NCBI GenBank assembly: GCA_003149835.1
Contig: QAMX01000037.1
Span: 1 to 55,954, forward strand
DNA: 55,954 bases
Reading direction: 5' to 3'
DNA from: Clostridiales bacterium
GTDB taxonomy: Bacteria; Bacillota; Clostridia; Oscillospirales; QAMX01
The notes beneath the pieces are model-generated. The model saw nothing but the letters and a program-made list of their open reading frames with translations, did not search any database and was not told the origin of the DNA. Of this stretch, positions 25,442 through 33,170 are shown piece after piece (the stretch's first letter is position 1; every line of letters starts with the position of its first letter). The position numbers and the translations under genes are program-made.

Positions 25442-25825
25442 ATGAAAAACAAGCTCTGCAAGGTCAAAAACGCCCTGCACACGACGCAGGACAAGGCAAT
25501 CGCCCTTTGGAAAAAGGCGTGCGCCGCCGTCAGTATGCTGATGATTTCGGCAATGACGGCCACTCCCGCTCAAGCGGCCGGCGTGAAGGACAGCAACATC
25601 GTCAAGGGTACGGAGAAGCTGATCGGCGACGTTACCACATGGCTTATGGTGCTTGCGCCCGTGGTTGCCGGTATGCTGATCATCTATTTCTGTATCCGCC
25701 GCTCGGCCGCCGATGAAGTCGATCAGAAAAAATGGAACAACCGCATTGTCGTGGCGGTGGTTTCCTGTATCGGCGCGGTTCTCGGAGCGGCGACGCTCAA
25801 TCTCATTCTCGGTTATTACAAGTAA
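25442..25825 (+). CDS. VirB2-like conjugative pilin
   Basis: A 127-residue protein with GGAGG before ATG 25442. It has a Sec-type signal region ending in TPAQAAG (cleavage after AQA near residue 45). Two hydrophobic segments follow (TTWLMVLAPVVAGMLIIYFC and VVAVVSCIGAVLGAATLNLI) with a charged loop RRSAADEVDQKKWNNR between them. This is the shape of VirB2/TrbC-type pilins in Firmicute ICEs. It lies right after virD4, as expected. Its own transcript may end at the hairpin downstream. Confidence 0.8.
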   Translation: MKNKLCKVKNALHTTQDKAIALWKKACAAVSMLMISAMTATPAQAAGVKDSNIVKGTEKLIGDVTTWLMVLAPVVAGMLIIYFCIRRSAADEVDQKKWNNRIVVAVVSCIGAVLGAATLNLILGYYK

Positions 25826-25850
25826 GATAACCGAATCCACACCCGAAGAT

Positions 25851-25898
25851 AAGACGGCAAACGGAGTGCGTAAAACGCTTTTCAATGCCGTCTTTTCT
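25851..25898 (+). terminator. Terminator or attenuator after the VirB2-like gene
   Basis: The arms AAGACGGCA and TGCCGTCTT enclose an inner small hairpin and are followed by TTCTT. Full termination would separate the pilin from the next genes. Partial termination would give an expression gradient. Confidence 0.65.
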
Positions 25899-25933
25899 TA
25901 TACCATCAACCAAATTTAAGGAGGAATTTCACT

Positions 25934-26197
25934 ATGGCAAGCTTCATCAGAAACGCAGAGGTCAAGGCAATGACGGCGGTTATGACCGCAAAGGAGAAGG
26001 CGCGCGGAATCTGCGCAAGAGCGAAGGACGCGGTGATGAACCGCGAAGGACAGGGTACGCTGGACGTGGCGGTGACGGTGCTGATCTCCATCGTACTCGG
26101 CGCGCTGATTCTCGGCGGCCTTTACCTGATCGTCAACGGCACGGTGCTTCCGTCCATTACCGAAAAGATCAAGGAAATGTTCAACTACAAGGGGTAA
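25934..26197 (+). CDS. DUF6133-type small pilin-like membrane protein, copy 1
   Basis: An 87-residue protein. A basic N-terminal leader of about 39 residues ends in MNREG. QGTLDVAVTVLISIVLGALI follows, running into a single hydrophobic helix, and a short charged tail (TEKIKEMFNYKG). This is the layout of a class III (Flp-type) prepilin, with a cleavage-like glycine at 39 and an acidic residue (Asp44) at +5 instead of Glu. I assign it to DUF6133 from memory of ICE proteins. It is one of two tandem copies. A role as the pilus subunit handled by the Tad peptidase at 34741 is inference. Confidence 0.75.
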   Translation: MASFIRNAEVKAMTAVMTAKEKARGICARAKDAVMNREGQGTLDVAVTVLISIVLGALILGGLYLIVNGTVLPSITEKIKEMFNYKG

Positions 26198-26214
26198 GCG
26201 TTTCCGGCCGTCCG

Positions 26215-26240
26215 CGCGGCGGGTAAAACCGCCGCTTTTT
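26215..26240 (+). terminator. Strong terminator between the two pilin-like copies
   Basis: GCGGCGG and CCGCCGC arms around GTAAAA, followed by six T residues. This is a classic intrinsic terminator. If fully active it would make copy 1 the end of a transcript, as seen where a structural subunit must be made in excess. Confidence 0.85.
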
Positions 26241-26282
26241 TCGTATCGACCACACTATATATTTTATGGAGGTATTTATTTT

Positions 26283-26546
26283 ATGAGAAACTTTTTCAAG
26301 AAGGCTGAAAGCAAGGTCATGGGCGCGTATATCGGCGCAAAATGCAAGGCGAACGAACTCTGCGGCAGAGCGAAGGCCGCGGTGATGAACCGTGAAGGTC
26401 AGGGTACGCTGGACGTGGCGGTGACGGTGCTGATCTCCATCGTACTCGGCGCGCTGATCCTCGGCGGCCTTTACCTGATCGTCAATTCCACCGTTCTCCC
26501 CACGATTACGCAGAAGATCAAGGATATGTTCAACTACAAGGGTTAA
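26283..26546 (+). CDS. DUF6133-type small pilin-like membrane protein, copy 2
   Basis: An 87-residue paralogue of the preceding gene, with cleavage-like Gly39 and Asp44 at the same positions. The leader differs (MRNFFKKAESKVMGAYIG) but the membrane part is almost identical at the DNA level: 26394-26485 differs from 26045-26136 by two bases in 92. Start ATG 26283 after GGAGG. It has a separate hairpin downstream. Having two near-identical cores with divergent leaders suggests recent duplication or gene conversion. Confidence 0.75.
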   Translation: MRNFFKKAESKVMGAYIGAKCKANELCGRAKAAVMNREGQGTLDVAVTVLISIVLGALILGGLYLIVNSTVLPTITQKIKDMFNYKG

Positions 26547-26572
26547 ACGCAGGACGCAAGCAAAAAAACACG

Positions 26573-26602
26573 GGCGGGGTTTTCAGAGGCGAAAGCCCCG
26601 CC
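26573..26602 (+). terminator. Hairpin after pilin-like copy 2
   Basis: GGCGGGG and CCCCGCC arms, extended by TTTTC/GAAA pairing, followed by TTATCTATTT. The T-tract is weak, so this may be an attenuator or mRNA 3' protector rather than a full terminator. Confidence 0.55.
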
Positions 26603-26627
26603 TTATCTATTTAACGGAGGATTCAAT

Positions 26628-26933
26628 ATGAATATCAAAGCTGAGATCAAAAGGCTGTTTCCCGAAAGAACGGACAACCTGAAAGCCGCCGCAAGCCTTG
26701 TGCTGGACGGCTGTTTTGTTATCAAGAATGTGCGCGTGATCCAGGGCGAAAACGGGCTTTTCATGTCGCTGCCCGCGCGCCGCAATGTAAACGGCGAGTT
26801 TAAGGAGATCTGCTTCCCGACCACAAAGGAGCTTCGCGCCGCCATGTCGGACGAACTTCTTCGCGCCTATGCGGAAGCCGCCGCCGCTGCGATGGCCGAG
26901 AGCGAACCCGTTTCGCCGGCTGCGGCAGACTGA
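26628..26933 (+). CDS. SpoVG-like DNA/RNA-binding protein
   Basis: A 101-residue protein matching SpoVG: LDGCFVIKNVRVIQGENGLF, then MSLPARRNVNGEFKEICFP, followed by a C-terminal helix. SpoVG proteins bind nucleic acid and regulate sporulation, surface and virulence genes. ICE copies occur in Clostridia. Start ATG 26628 after CGGAGG. It lies between the pilin-like copies and a lipoprotein, so it may regulate expression of the transfer genes, but no target is visible. Confidence 0.85.
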   Translation: MNIKAEIKRLFPERTDNLKAAASLVLDGCFVIKNVRVIQGENGLFMSLPARRNVNGEFKEICFPTTKELRAAMSDELLRAYAEAAAAAMAESEPVSPAAAD

Positions 26934-26947
26934 AAGGAGAAAAACCG

Positions 26948-27712
26948 ATGAAGAAACGAATGTTGGCTCTGTTCGCCTGTGTTATGGCGCTCACCCTTGT
27001 CCTTGCCGGGTGTGTCCGCACCGAGGTCGGCGTAACGCTTGAACCGGACGGCTCCGGCACGGTCGGCACGATCGTCCTGATCCAAAAGGACGCATATGAG
27101 ATGATGAAGGAATCCGGCGACCCCTTTGAGGGCAAGGAAACCTATACCGAAACGATCGACGATGAGGAATATATCGGAACAAGGGAAACCGCCGAATACG
27201 GCAGCGCCGACGAACTCAAAGCCGCGCTGCTTGCGCTGACCTTTGCCGGAAATGTATCCGGCGCGGAAAACCGCGTGTCCGATGAGGAACCGGAAAACCT
27301 GACGGATGAGATCGTCATTGCGCCCGAAGCGGAGGAAACGGAATCGGAGCAGGCGGCGATCTTCAAGTCCGTGGATATTGTAAAGGACGGCGGCAGCCTG
27401 ACCTTCCGCGCCGTACTTGCACAGCAGAGCAATACCGGCAGCGAGGAGCTGTCCGGTATGGACTTCAACGAAATGTATAAGCTGAAGGTGGCCGTCACCA
27501 TGCCCGGCGAGATCAAGAGCAATTCGGTGGGAACGGCGGCGGAAAACACCGTAACATGGGAAATAGACGATCTGACCGCCGAGAACAGCATTGAGATCGT
27601 CAGCGACGCGGGCGGCGGCAGTATCGTTCCGGTCGTTGTCCTTGCGGTGCTGATCGTTCTTCTGCTTGTGGCTGTCGGCGTGCTTATGTCGAAAAAGAAG
27701 CAGCAGAAGTAA
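26948..27712 (+). CDS. LppM-like surface lipoprotein with C-terminal anchor
   Basis: A 254-residue secreted protein. The signal peptide has a lipobox (LVLAGC, Cys near residue 21). TEVGVTLEPDGSGTVG follows, the first strand pattern of LppM-type domains. A long acidic beta-rich body ends in one transmembrane helix (VVVLAVLIVLLLVAVGVLM) and a basic KKKQQK tail. It is therefore tethered at both ends or processed. LppM-like lipoproteins occur in Gram-positive conjugation loci, but the role is unknown. AAAGGAG precedes ATG 26948. Confidence 0.8.
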   Translation: MKKRMLALFACVMALTLVLAGCVRTEVGVTLEPDGSGTVGTIVLIQKDAYEMMKESGDPFEGKETYTETIDDEEYIGTRETAEYGSADELKAALLALTFAGNVSGAENRVSDEEPENLTDEIVIAPEAEETESEQAAIFKSVDIVKDGGSLTFRAVLAQQSNTGSEELSGMDFNEMYKLKVAVTMPGEIKSNSVGTAAENTVTWEIDDLTAENSIEIVSDAGGGSIVPVVVLAVLIVLLLVAVGVLMSKKKQQK

Positions 27713-27734
27713 AAACCGTTTCGCCGGACAGACT

Positions 27735-27765
27735 GCGCAGAGGCGGTTTAACGCCGTCTCTGCGC
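27735..27765 (+). repeat. Hairpin ahead of the TrbL-like gene
   Basis: GCGCAGAGGCG pairs with CGCCGTCTCTGCGC (two unpaired bases). It lies four bases before the AAAGGAGG of the next gene and has no T-tract. It may affect translation or RNA processing. Confidence 0.45.
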
Positions 27766-27784
27766 TGAAAGGAGGTGTCCGACT

Positions 27785-28621
27785 CTGGCATATATCATAA
27801 CCATTCTGATTGTGGCGATCCTCAACGGTTGTCTGGCGTTCATCGACCAAATGCTCGACGGGATCCTGCCGCTGTCGCTGCACGCCGAGGAATACATGAC
27901 GATGGTTTCCGGCGTTCAGATGTTCAAAGACCTATACAATGTGGTGTTCGGCTTCGGCGTGTCGCTTATCGTTCTGAAATTTCTCAAAAAAGGCTTTGAA
28001 ACCTACGTCATGTGGACGGACGGCGACGCCGATGAAGAACCGATCTCCATACTCACGAACTTTTTCAAGGCGCTTGCCGTGGCGGTCTGCTTCCCGACGC
28101 TCTACGGCTGGATGGCGGGAATCATTCAGGATATGACGACCAAGCTGATAAACGCCATCGGCGCGGCCACCGCTGTCGGCTGGGAAACATGGGTTGCGGG
28201 AATCGCGTCCGCCGGTCTTGTGACGGCGATCTTCGCGCTGATTTTCATTGTCGTGTACTTTATACTCTATTTCCAATTCCTTATGCGAGGACTGGAAATT
28301 ATGATCCTGCGCGTCGGCATACCGCTTGCCTGCGTGGGACTGATCGACAACGACAAGGGCGTGTTCAAGGCGTACCTGAACAAGTTCTTTCAATCCATGC
28401 TCGCCGTGCTGATACAGCTTTGCCTATGCAAGCTGGGCGTTGGACTCATGCTGAATATGCACGTCTTTTGGGGCGTGGCCTGCATGGTGCTGGCGGTCAA
28501 GACGCCGAAATTCCTGCAAGACTTCCTGATCACAACAGGCGGCGGTGGCGGCGGCGCGGTCGTGAACAATGTTTATCATTCGGTACGGTTGGTGCAGATG
28601 CTCAAGAAAGGGGGCGGCTGA
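27785..28621 (+). CDS. TrbL/VirB6-like polytopic membrane protein (DUF6102 type)
   Basis: A 278-residue protein with about six transmembrane segments, the likely inner-membrane channel of the conjugation machine. The first helix (AYIITILIVAILNGCLAF) begins right after CTG 27785, nine bases after AAAGGAGG. A later GTG (27812) would cut this helix and has no ribosome site, so a CTG start is preferred. The middle has YGWMAGIIQDMTTKLINAIG and LRVGIPLACVGLIDNDKGVF, family features of VirB6-type proteins in Clostridial ICEs. It ends in a Gly-rich linker and HSVRLVQMLKKGGG. Confidence 0.85.
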   Translation: MAYIITILIVAILNGCLAFIDQMLDGILPLSLHAEEYMTMVSGVQMFKDLYNVVFGFGVSLIVLKFLKKGFETYVMWTDGDADEEPISILTNFFKALAVAVCFPTLYGWMAGIIQDMTTKLINAIGAATAVGWETWVAGIASAGLVTAIFALIFIVVYFILYFQFLMRGLEIMILRVGIPLACVGLIDNDKGVFKAYLNKFFQSMLAVLIQLCLCKLGVGLMLNMHVFWGVACMVLAVKTPKFLQDFLITTGGGGGGAVVNNVYHSVRLVQMLKKGGG

Positions 28622-28624
28622 TAA

Positions 28625-28834
28625 ATGGTTACAATGGACGATATATCCACGGCGATCATCATGCTTGTGCGGATCGGCGCGGTCGCCCGCTTCATTTACT
28701 GCATGGTACGCTTGCAAGCCGCCGAGGAACAGGCGGCGCAGTATAAGAAACGCGCCAAGAACGCCGTTATCTTCTATGTCATTGCAGAATCCATCTGGCA
28801 GCTTAAAGATTTAATATTGTATTATTATCGGTAG
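28625..28834 (+). CDS. Small membrane protein of the conjugation operon
   Basis: A 69-residue protein with one or two hydrophobic segments (AIIMLVRIGAVARFIYCMVRL, then NAVIFYVIAESIWQL) and a charged middle. It starts four bases after the TrbL-like stop. Small proteins in this position of related ICEs are uncharacterised transfer components. After it the conserved gene order is interrupted by the ATPase cassette. Confidence 0.7.
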   Translation: MVTMDDISTAIIMLVRIGAVARFIYCMVRLQAAEEQAAQYKKRAKNAVIFYVIAESIWQLKDLILYYYR

Positions 28835-28982
28835 TATGCTTGGCGCGGCTGTCACTAAAAGCACAATCTATCCGCAATTCTCTAAAATGTCGAAAGTTTT
28901 TCGGGTTATAATCGCAAAGCTCTATTTACAAAGTATAAATAAAATATATCGGCGTATAATTGAAAGTATAGTTAGAATAATC

Positions 28983-29011
28983 TTGACAAACGATTCAAAC
29001 TATGATATAAT
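28983..29011 (+). promoter_or_regulatory. Consensus sigma-A promoter of the ATPase cassette
   Basis: A perfect TTGACA (28983-28988), a 17-base spacer and a perfect TATAAT (29006-29011), 31 bases before the ATPase start. The surrounding 28835-29042 stretch is AT-rich, gene-free and unlike the flanks, as expected for an inserted gene with its own promoter. Confidence 0.88.
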
Positions 29012-29042
29012 AGCAAGCGTATAAGAATATGGAGGTGCTGTA

Positions 29043-30497
29043 ATGCCTATTGTCAATCAAGAAAATATACTTTCAATACTGAACAGCTTCAACCCGTGGT
29101 GGCAGACAGGGCTTGTGCCGAAGGGATACCTGAAAACATTTAAGCGCAGCGGATATTACACCTGCAAGAAGAAAATGGGAAGCGATATACGGCGGATCGT
29201 GGTAATGAGCGGCGCACGCCGTACCGGAAAGACAACGATCATGTATCAGATCATCTCCGATTTGTTAGAAGACGGAGTAAAACCGCAGAATATTCTGTTT
29301 TTCACCTTCGACCACCCGGTGATCCGAGTTGCCGGGATGGATCAGATATTGTCTATCTATAAGAATAATATCTCCGACGACGAGCAATTTTATATGTTCG
29401 TTGACGAGGTGCAGTTCGATAAGGACTGGACGCATTATCTGAAAATGGCATACGACATGAATCCTGAAATGCGCGCCGTTGCCACCGGTTCCGCAAGCGC
29501 GGCCGTTGAGAGCGATGTGCGTGAAAGCGGCGCCGGACGCTGGACGGTTATCAAAATACCGACGCTCTCCTTTTATGAGTATTGCGAAATCAAAGGGATT
29601 CAGAAAAACGCAAGCTGTGAAAATGTGTTCGGACTTCATTTGCTTTCCCGGCAGGAACAGACGCAGCTTATTATGGGACTTTCCGATTTGCAGATTCATT
29701 TGATGCGTTATTTGCAGCTCGGCGGTTTTCCCGAGCTTGTGAAAACCGAGGATACCGCCTACGCGCAAACGCTGATCCGCGAGGATGTTATGGATCGCGC
29801 CATCAAACACGATCTGCCGCAGATTTACGAAATCCGAAGTGTTGACGAGCTTGAGAAGGTATTCGTCTATCTATGCTATAACAGCTCAAGCATTATCAAC
29901 ATTGAAGCAATGTGCAAGGAGTTTGAGGGCGTTTCAAGACCTACCGTTGAAAAATATATCCGGTATCTTTCCGACGCCAATCTCATCAATATCAGTCCGC
30001 AGCTTAACATCAAGGGGAAAAAGGTTCTGAAAGCGAAGAACAAAATCTATATTTCCGACAGCGGTATCCGAAGCGCGGTAGTGCTTGACGCGGATATTTA
30101 CACCAAGCCGGAGGAACTCGGCTATGCGCTGGAAACGACCGTATTCAAGCACGTTAAGGATTATTTTACCGCGGAAAATAAGCTGTATGAGGTTGGTTAT
30201 ATCCGTGATAATAACGGCGCTGAAATCGACGTTGCCGTGCAGTATACCGGAAAACAGATTCAATATATTGAAGCGAAAATGCGAAATAATGCAACGGTCA
30301 AGGACGATAACGGAATCGTGATTTACGGAATGAAAGATATTCCCGGCTATGTTATTTCAAAAACAGCTACCGATTACGGCCTGACAGATCGAAAGAATAC
30401 GCAGCTTTACCGCATTCCGGCATTCGCTTTTCTGTATCTGATGGGCAGACAGCAAAATCAAAGCGCAATAAACAACAAAGCGGCAGACAATCAATAA
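29043..30497 (+). CDS. AAA ATPase with DUF4143 C-terminus
   Basis: A 484-residue P-loop ATPase of the AAA_14/DUF4143 type. Walker A is SGARRTGKTT near residue 60 and Walker B is MFVDEVQFDKDW near 119-130. ATGSASAAVESD is the sensor-like region. A winged-helix-like segment (SRPTVEKYIRYLSDANLI) precedes a C-terminal nuclease-like DUF4143 portion (AEIDVAVQYTGKQIQYIEAK). These stand-alone ATPases are frequent cargo genes in bacterial mobile DNA and their function is not settled. The gene has its own promoter and terminator. Confidence 0.88.
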   Translation: MPIVNQENILSILNSFNPWWQTGLVPKGYLKTFKRSGYYTCKKKMGSDIRRIVVMSGARRTGKTTIMYQIISDLLEDGVKPQNILFFTFDHPVIRVAGMDQILSIYKNNISDDEQFYMFVDEVQFDKDWTHYLKMAYDMNPEMRAVATGSASAAVESDVRESGAGRWTVIKIPTLSFYEYCEIKGIQKNASCENVFGLHLLSRQEQTQLIMGLSDLQIHLMRYLQLGGFPELVKTEDTAYAQTLIREDVMDRAIKHDLPQIYEIRSVDELEKVFVYLCYNSSSIINIEAMCKEFEGVSRPTVEKYIRYLSDANLINISPQLNIKGKKVLKAKNKIYISDSGIRSAVVLDADIYTKPEELGYALETTVFKHVKDYFTAENKLYEVGYIRDNNGAEIDVAVQYTGKQIQYIEAKMRNNATVKDDNGIVIYGMKDIPGYVISKTATDYGLTDRKNTQLYRIPAFAFLYLMGRQQNQSAINNKAADNQ

Positions 30498-30533
30498 CGA
30501 TTATTGCAACGATACAAACGATAAATAGCGATA

Positions 30534-30570
30534 ACGGCGTTTAACCGAAAAAGGTTGAGCGCCGTTTTTC
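30534..30570 (+). terminator. Terminator of the ATPase cassette
   Basis: ACGGCG-TTTAACC pairs with GGTTGA-GCGCCGT around a GAAAAA loop and is followed by TTTTTC. It closes the cassette before the PrgI gene. Confidence 0.82.
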
Positions 30571-30598
30571 TATGCCCGAAAGGAGGGTGTTTCAGAGC

Positions 30599-30916
30599 AT
30601 GGATGAAAAGCTGTATATCCCGATGGGGGTAAAGCCCGAAGCCGAGTTCTTCCGCGGTTTCGGCAAAAAGCAGATGATACAGGCGGCTATCGGCTCGCTG
30701 TTCGGCGGCGTGATTGCCTGTATTCTGTGGTTTATCACGCAGAATGTGACCGCCGTGATGATAACGGCGCTGACCGTGATCGCCGGCAGCGTGATGATGA
30801 CGACCAAAGACCAAAGCAATATGTCGGTGGTGGATCAGATCGCCAACATGATACGCTTTGCGAAAAGTCAAAAGGTCTATCCGTACCGATACGGTGATGA
30901 ATGGAGGCTAAACTGA
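30599..30916 (+). CDS. PrgI/VirB3-like membrane protein
   Basis: A 105-residue protein with GGAGGG about eleven bases before ATG 30599. It begins with a cytoplasmic IPMGVKPEAEFFRGFGKKQM stretch. Two hydrophobic segments follow (AAIGSLFGGVIACILWFI and TAVMITALTVIAGSVMM), and it ends in QIANMIRFAKSQKVYPYRYG. This is the PrgI family, the VirB3 counterpart in Gram-positive conjugation systems, normally placed directly before virB4. Here virB4 lies 14 kb further on. Confidence 0.88.
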   Translation: MDEKLYIPMGVKPEAEFFRGFGKKQMIQAAIGSLFGGVIACILWFITQNVTAVMITALTVIAGSVMMTTKDQSNMSVVDQIANMIRFAKSQKVYPYRYGDEWRLN

Positions 30917-31428
30917 TGTACGCAACGATTCCGGTTTACTACCCTTCGCTTGAGGAAGCGGAGCGGAACAACGAAAAGGAAATGTGGCTTGAAAGCTATA
31001 AGATCAACATGGACTGCAAGCGCGCTATCGAGGACAGGGCGGCGACCGCCATGAACACCCGCGAGCTTGACAGTCTCATTTCGGATTTGGCGGAGGAATA
31101 CGGCGTGGAGCGCGCCATGTATGTTCTTTCCCGCACGGTGCAGTTCCGTGACTGGGACGGACGCTTTTCCGAGATCGTCAAAGCGCGCGCCGGAGAATTT
31201 GAGTTTCCCGACGCGGCAAAAAAACTGTCCGCCGATTCTTCTGAGGGAAGCAAAAACGCGGATCAGACGCAGGCGTATCTTACGGAAATCGATCCCTGCG
31301 TTCTGGATTTGATGTATCAAAGGCTTATGCAGGAAGAAAACGGTTGTTTTTCGGACATTGCGGAGGACGAAGCGTATGCGCTTGACGACTGCGAGATCTC
31401 CGATGAATCGCTTGAACGGGAAATGTGA
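30916..31428 (+). CDS. DUF3849 protein
   Basis: A 170-residue protein, start ATG 30916 overlapping the PrgI stop (TGATG), with ATGGAGG eight bases upstream. The N-terminal 120 residues fit DUF3849: PVYYPSLEEAERNNEKEMW, then NMDCKRAIEDRAATAMNTRE, and GVERAMYVLSRTVQ. The rest is acidic, ending SDESLEREM. Family function unknown; it commonly accompanies ICE genes. Confidence 0.82.
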   Translation: MYATIPVYYPSLEEAERNNEKEMWLESYKINMDCKRAIEDRAATAMNTRELDSLISDLAEEYGVERAMYVLSRTVQFRDWDGRFSEIVKARAGEFEFPDAAKKLSADSSEGSKNADQTQAYLTEIDPCVLDLMYQRLMQEENGCFSDIAEDEAYALDDCEISDESLEREM

Positions 31429-31437
31429 GGGCTGCCT

Positions 31438-33033
31438 ATGAGTGAAAAGCAAATGACCTTTCTGGATTTTTTCAGCGGCGTAGGCGGTTTTCGAGCCGGC
31501 TTGGAGCTTTGCGGTATGCGGTGCGTCGGTCATTGTGAGATCGACAAATACGCCGACCGCAGCTACCGAGCCATTTTTAATGTGAAGGAGGACGAATGGT
31601 ATGGAAACGACATTACCAAAGCCGAACCCGGAGAATTGCCGAGAGCAAACGTCTGGACAGCCGGATTCCCCTGTCAGGACATATCTGTCAGCGGAGCGCA
31701 GAGAGGTCTTATTGAAGGAAAACGGAGCAGCCTCTTTTTTGAAATCATTAGATTGCTCAAAGGCAAAGCTGCCGAAGATCGACCCGAATGGCTTATCCTT
31801 GAAAATGTTAAGAATCTGCTCTCAATTAACGGCGGATGGGATCTTGCGGCCGTTCTCTATTCGCTGGCCGAAATCGGCTACCATATCGAGTACGGACTTC
31901 TTAATTCAAAATTCCACGGCGTTCCGCAGAACCGGGAACGAATCTACATTGTCGCTTATCGACATTTTAGAGCCGAACCCGGACGAAAAGTATTTCCTGT
32001 CGAGTGCGGCGACGGCAAAGCTCTTATACAACTCATAGGCGGTTCACAGGGCAAACGCGTCTACGATCCTGCCGGGGTGAGCTGCACGATCACCTCGTCT
32101 GCCGGAGGGTTCGGCGGCAAGGCGGGGCTGTATTTCGTAGAGTATAACCGGAAGGACGGTGTTCGGCGCACGCTTGAAACAGCGCATACACTTATGCAGA
32201 GCGATTGCCGCGGAATTAACCGAAATCAGAATCAGAACGCCGTATTCGTAGACCTGTGCAAAGGAAACCCGAAGCTGACCGATACGGCGCGGTGTATCAA
32301 GGCGAGATACGACAGCGGGATCACAAATCGACGCGCCGACAATTCCGGCGTATTTTGCATGAGAAACGAATGTTCTGACCGCGAGAATTGTACGAGCTTT
32401 ATTGAACTTCGCAAGGGTGCGCCGAAGCTGCGTGAAAACACAAAATGTATACAGGCGGCTTATCGTGAATCAGGCGTAAACAGATTCGGTTCGTCATGCG
32501 GCGTGTTCTACGGCTGCCGCGCCGTATTGACGCCCGACCGTGAGAACAAACGGCAGAACGGCAGACGCTTCAAGGATTGCGGAGAACCGTCCTTCTGTGT
32601 GAATACGGTAGACAAGCACGGCGTTTATCTCTGCGCCTGCGATACCTGCGAGCGTGCTTTGAAAATCAAGGAAGCAACCAAAGCGGGATATAAGGACGCG
32701 CATTGCGGGGACAGCGTAAACTTCACCTTTCCCGACAGCAAAACCCGGCGCGGCCGTGTGGGAAAAGGCGAAGCGAACACACTGGATACCGCCTGCAATC
32801 AGGGAGCGGTTTTTGCCGGGTGCGGCTGTATCCGCCGCCTGACGCCGAGGGAAACATGGCGCTTGCAGGCGTTCCCCGATGAAATGTTTGACCGTGCCGC
32901 TGCCGTCAATTCCGACAATCAGCTATACCGGCAGGCGGGCAACGGCGTGACGATCACGGTCGTTTACGCAGTCGGGCAGCGGATAACCGCTATCCAAAAG
33001 GAACTGGACGCGGAAAGGAGCGGTGCAGTATGA
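31438..33033 (+). CDS. C5-cytosine DNA methyltransferase
   Basis: A 531-residue Dcm-type methyltransferase. Motif I is LDFFSGVGGFRAG (about 8-20). The catalytic motif IV is GFPCQDIS (Cys near 78), motif VI is LENVKN (near 121), and QNRERIYIVAY is motif VIII. Motifs IX-X are RLTPRETWRLQAFP and YRQAGNGVTITVV near the C-terminus. The target-recognition region between VIII and IX is long and contains an internal duplication (see findings). No restriction partner lies next to it, so it is an orphan modification enzyme that likely protects transferred DNA. Confidence 0.94.
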   Translation: MSEKQMTFLDFFSGVGGFRAGLELCGMRCVGHCEIDKYADRSYRAIFNVKEDEWYGNDITKAEPGELPRANVWTAGFPCQDISVSGAQRGLIEGKRSSLFFEIIRLLKGKAAEDRPEWLILENVKNLLSINGGWDLAAVLYSLAEIGYHIEYGLLNSKFHGVPQNRERIYIVAYRHFRAEPGRKVFPVECGDGKALIQLIGGSQGKRVYDPAGVSCTITSSAGGFGGKAGLYFVEYNRKDGVRRTLETAHTLMQSDCRGINRNQNQNAVFVDLCKGNPKLTDTARCIKARYDSGITNRRADNSGVFCMRNECSDRENCTSFIELRKGAPKLRENTKCIQAAYRESGVNRFGSSCGVFYGCRAVLTPDRENKRQNGRRFKDCGEPSFCVNTVDKHGVYLCACDTCERALKIKEATKAGYKDAHCGDSVNFTFPDSKTRRGRVGKGEANTLDTACNQGAVFAGCGCIRRLTPRETWRLQAFPDEMFDRAAAVNSDNQLYRQAGNGVTITVVYAVGQRITAIQKELDAERSGAV

Positions 33034-33170
33034 TCGGATTTTTAATCGGACTGCTGCTCGGCGGCCTTTGCGGTGTTATGACAATGGCGCTCTTTCAGCT
33101 TGGACGGCGTGAGAGCGAAAAAGAAGAAACGGAGGGAACGGGCAATGAGCGAGATCATACAGACGATTGA
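33030..33170 (+). CDS. DUF3789-type small membrane protein
   Basis: A 46-residue protein too short to stand out. ATG 33030 overlaps the methyltransferase stop (ATGA), and GGAAAGGAG lies upstream. MIGFLIGLLLGGLCGVMTM is one transmembrane helix followed by a charged tail (RRESEKEETEGTGNERD). It matches the small DUF3789 proteins found in ICEs. Its end overlaps the next gene. Confidence 0.72.
   Translation: MIGFLIGLLLGGLCGVMTMALFQLGRRESEKEETEGTGNERDHTDD

Noticed and set aside
28836..29024. A 62-residue frame in the AT-rich gap before the ATPase
   Set aside because: Its end lies over the ATPase promoter, it has no ribosome site, and the amino-acid composition is what AT-rich non-coding DNA gives.
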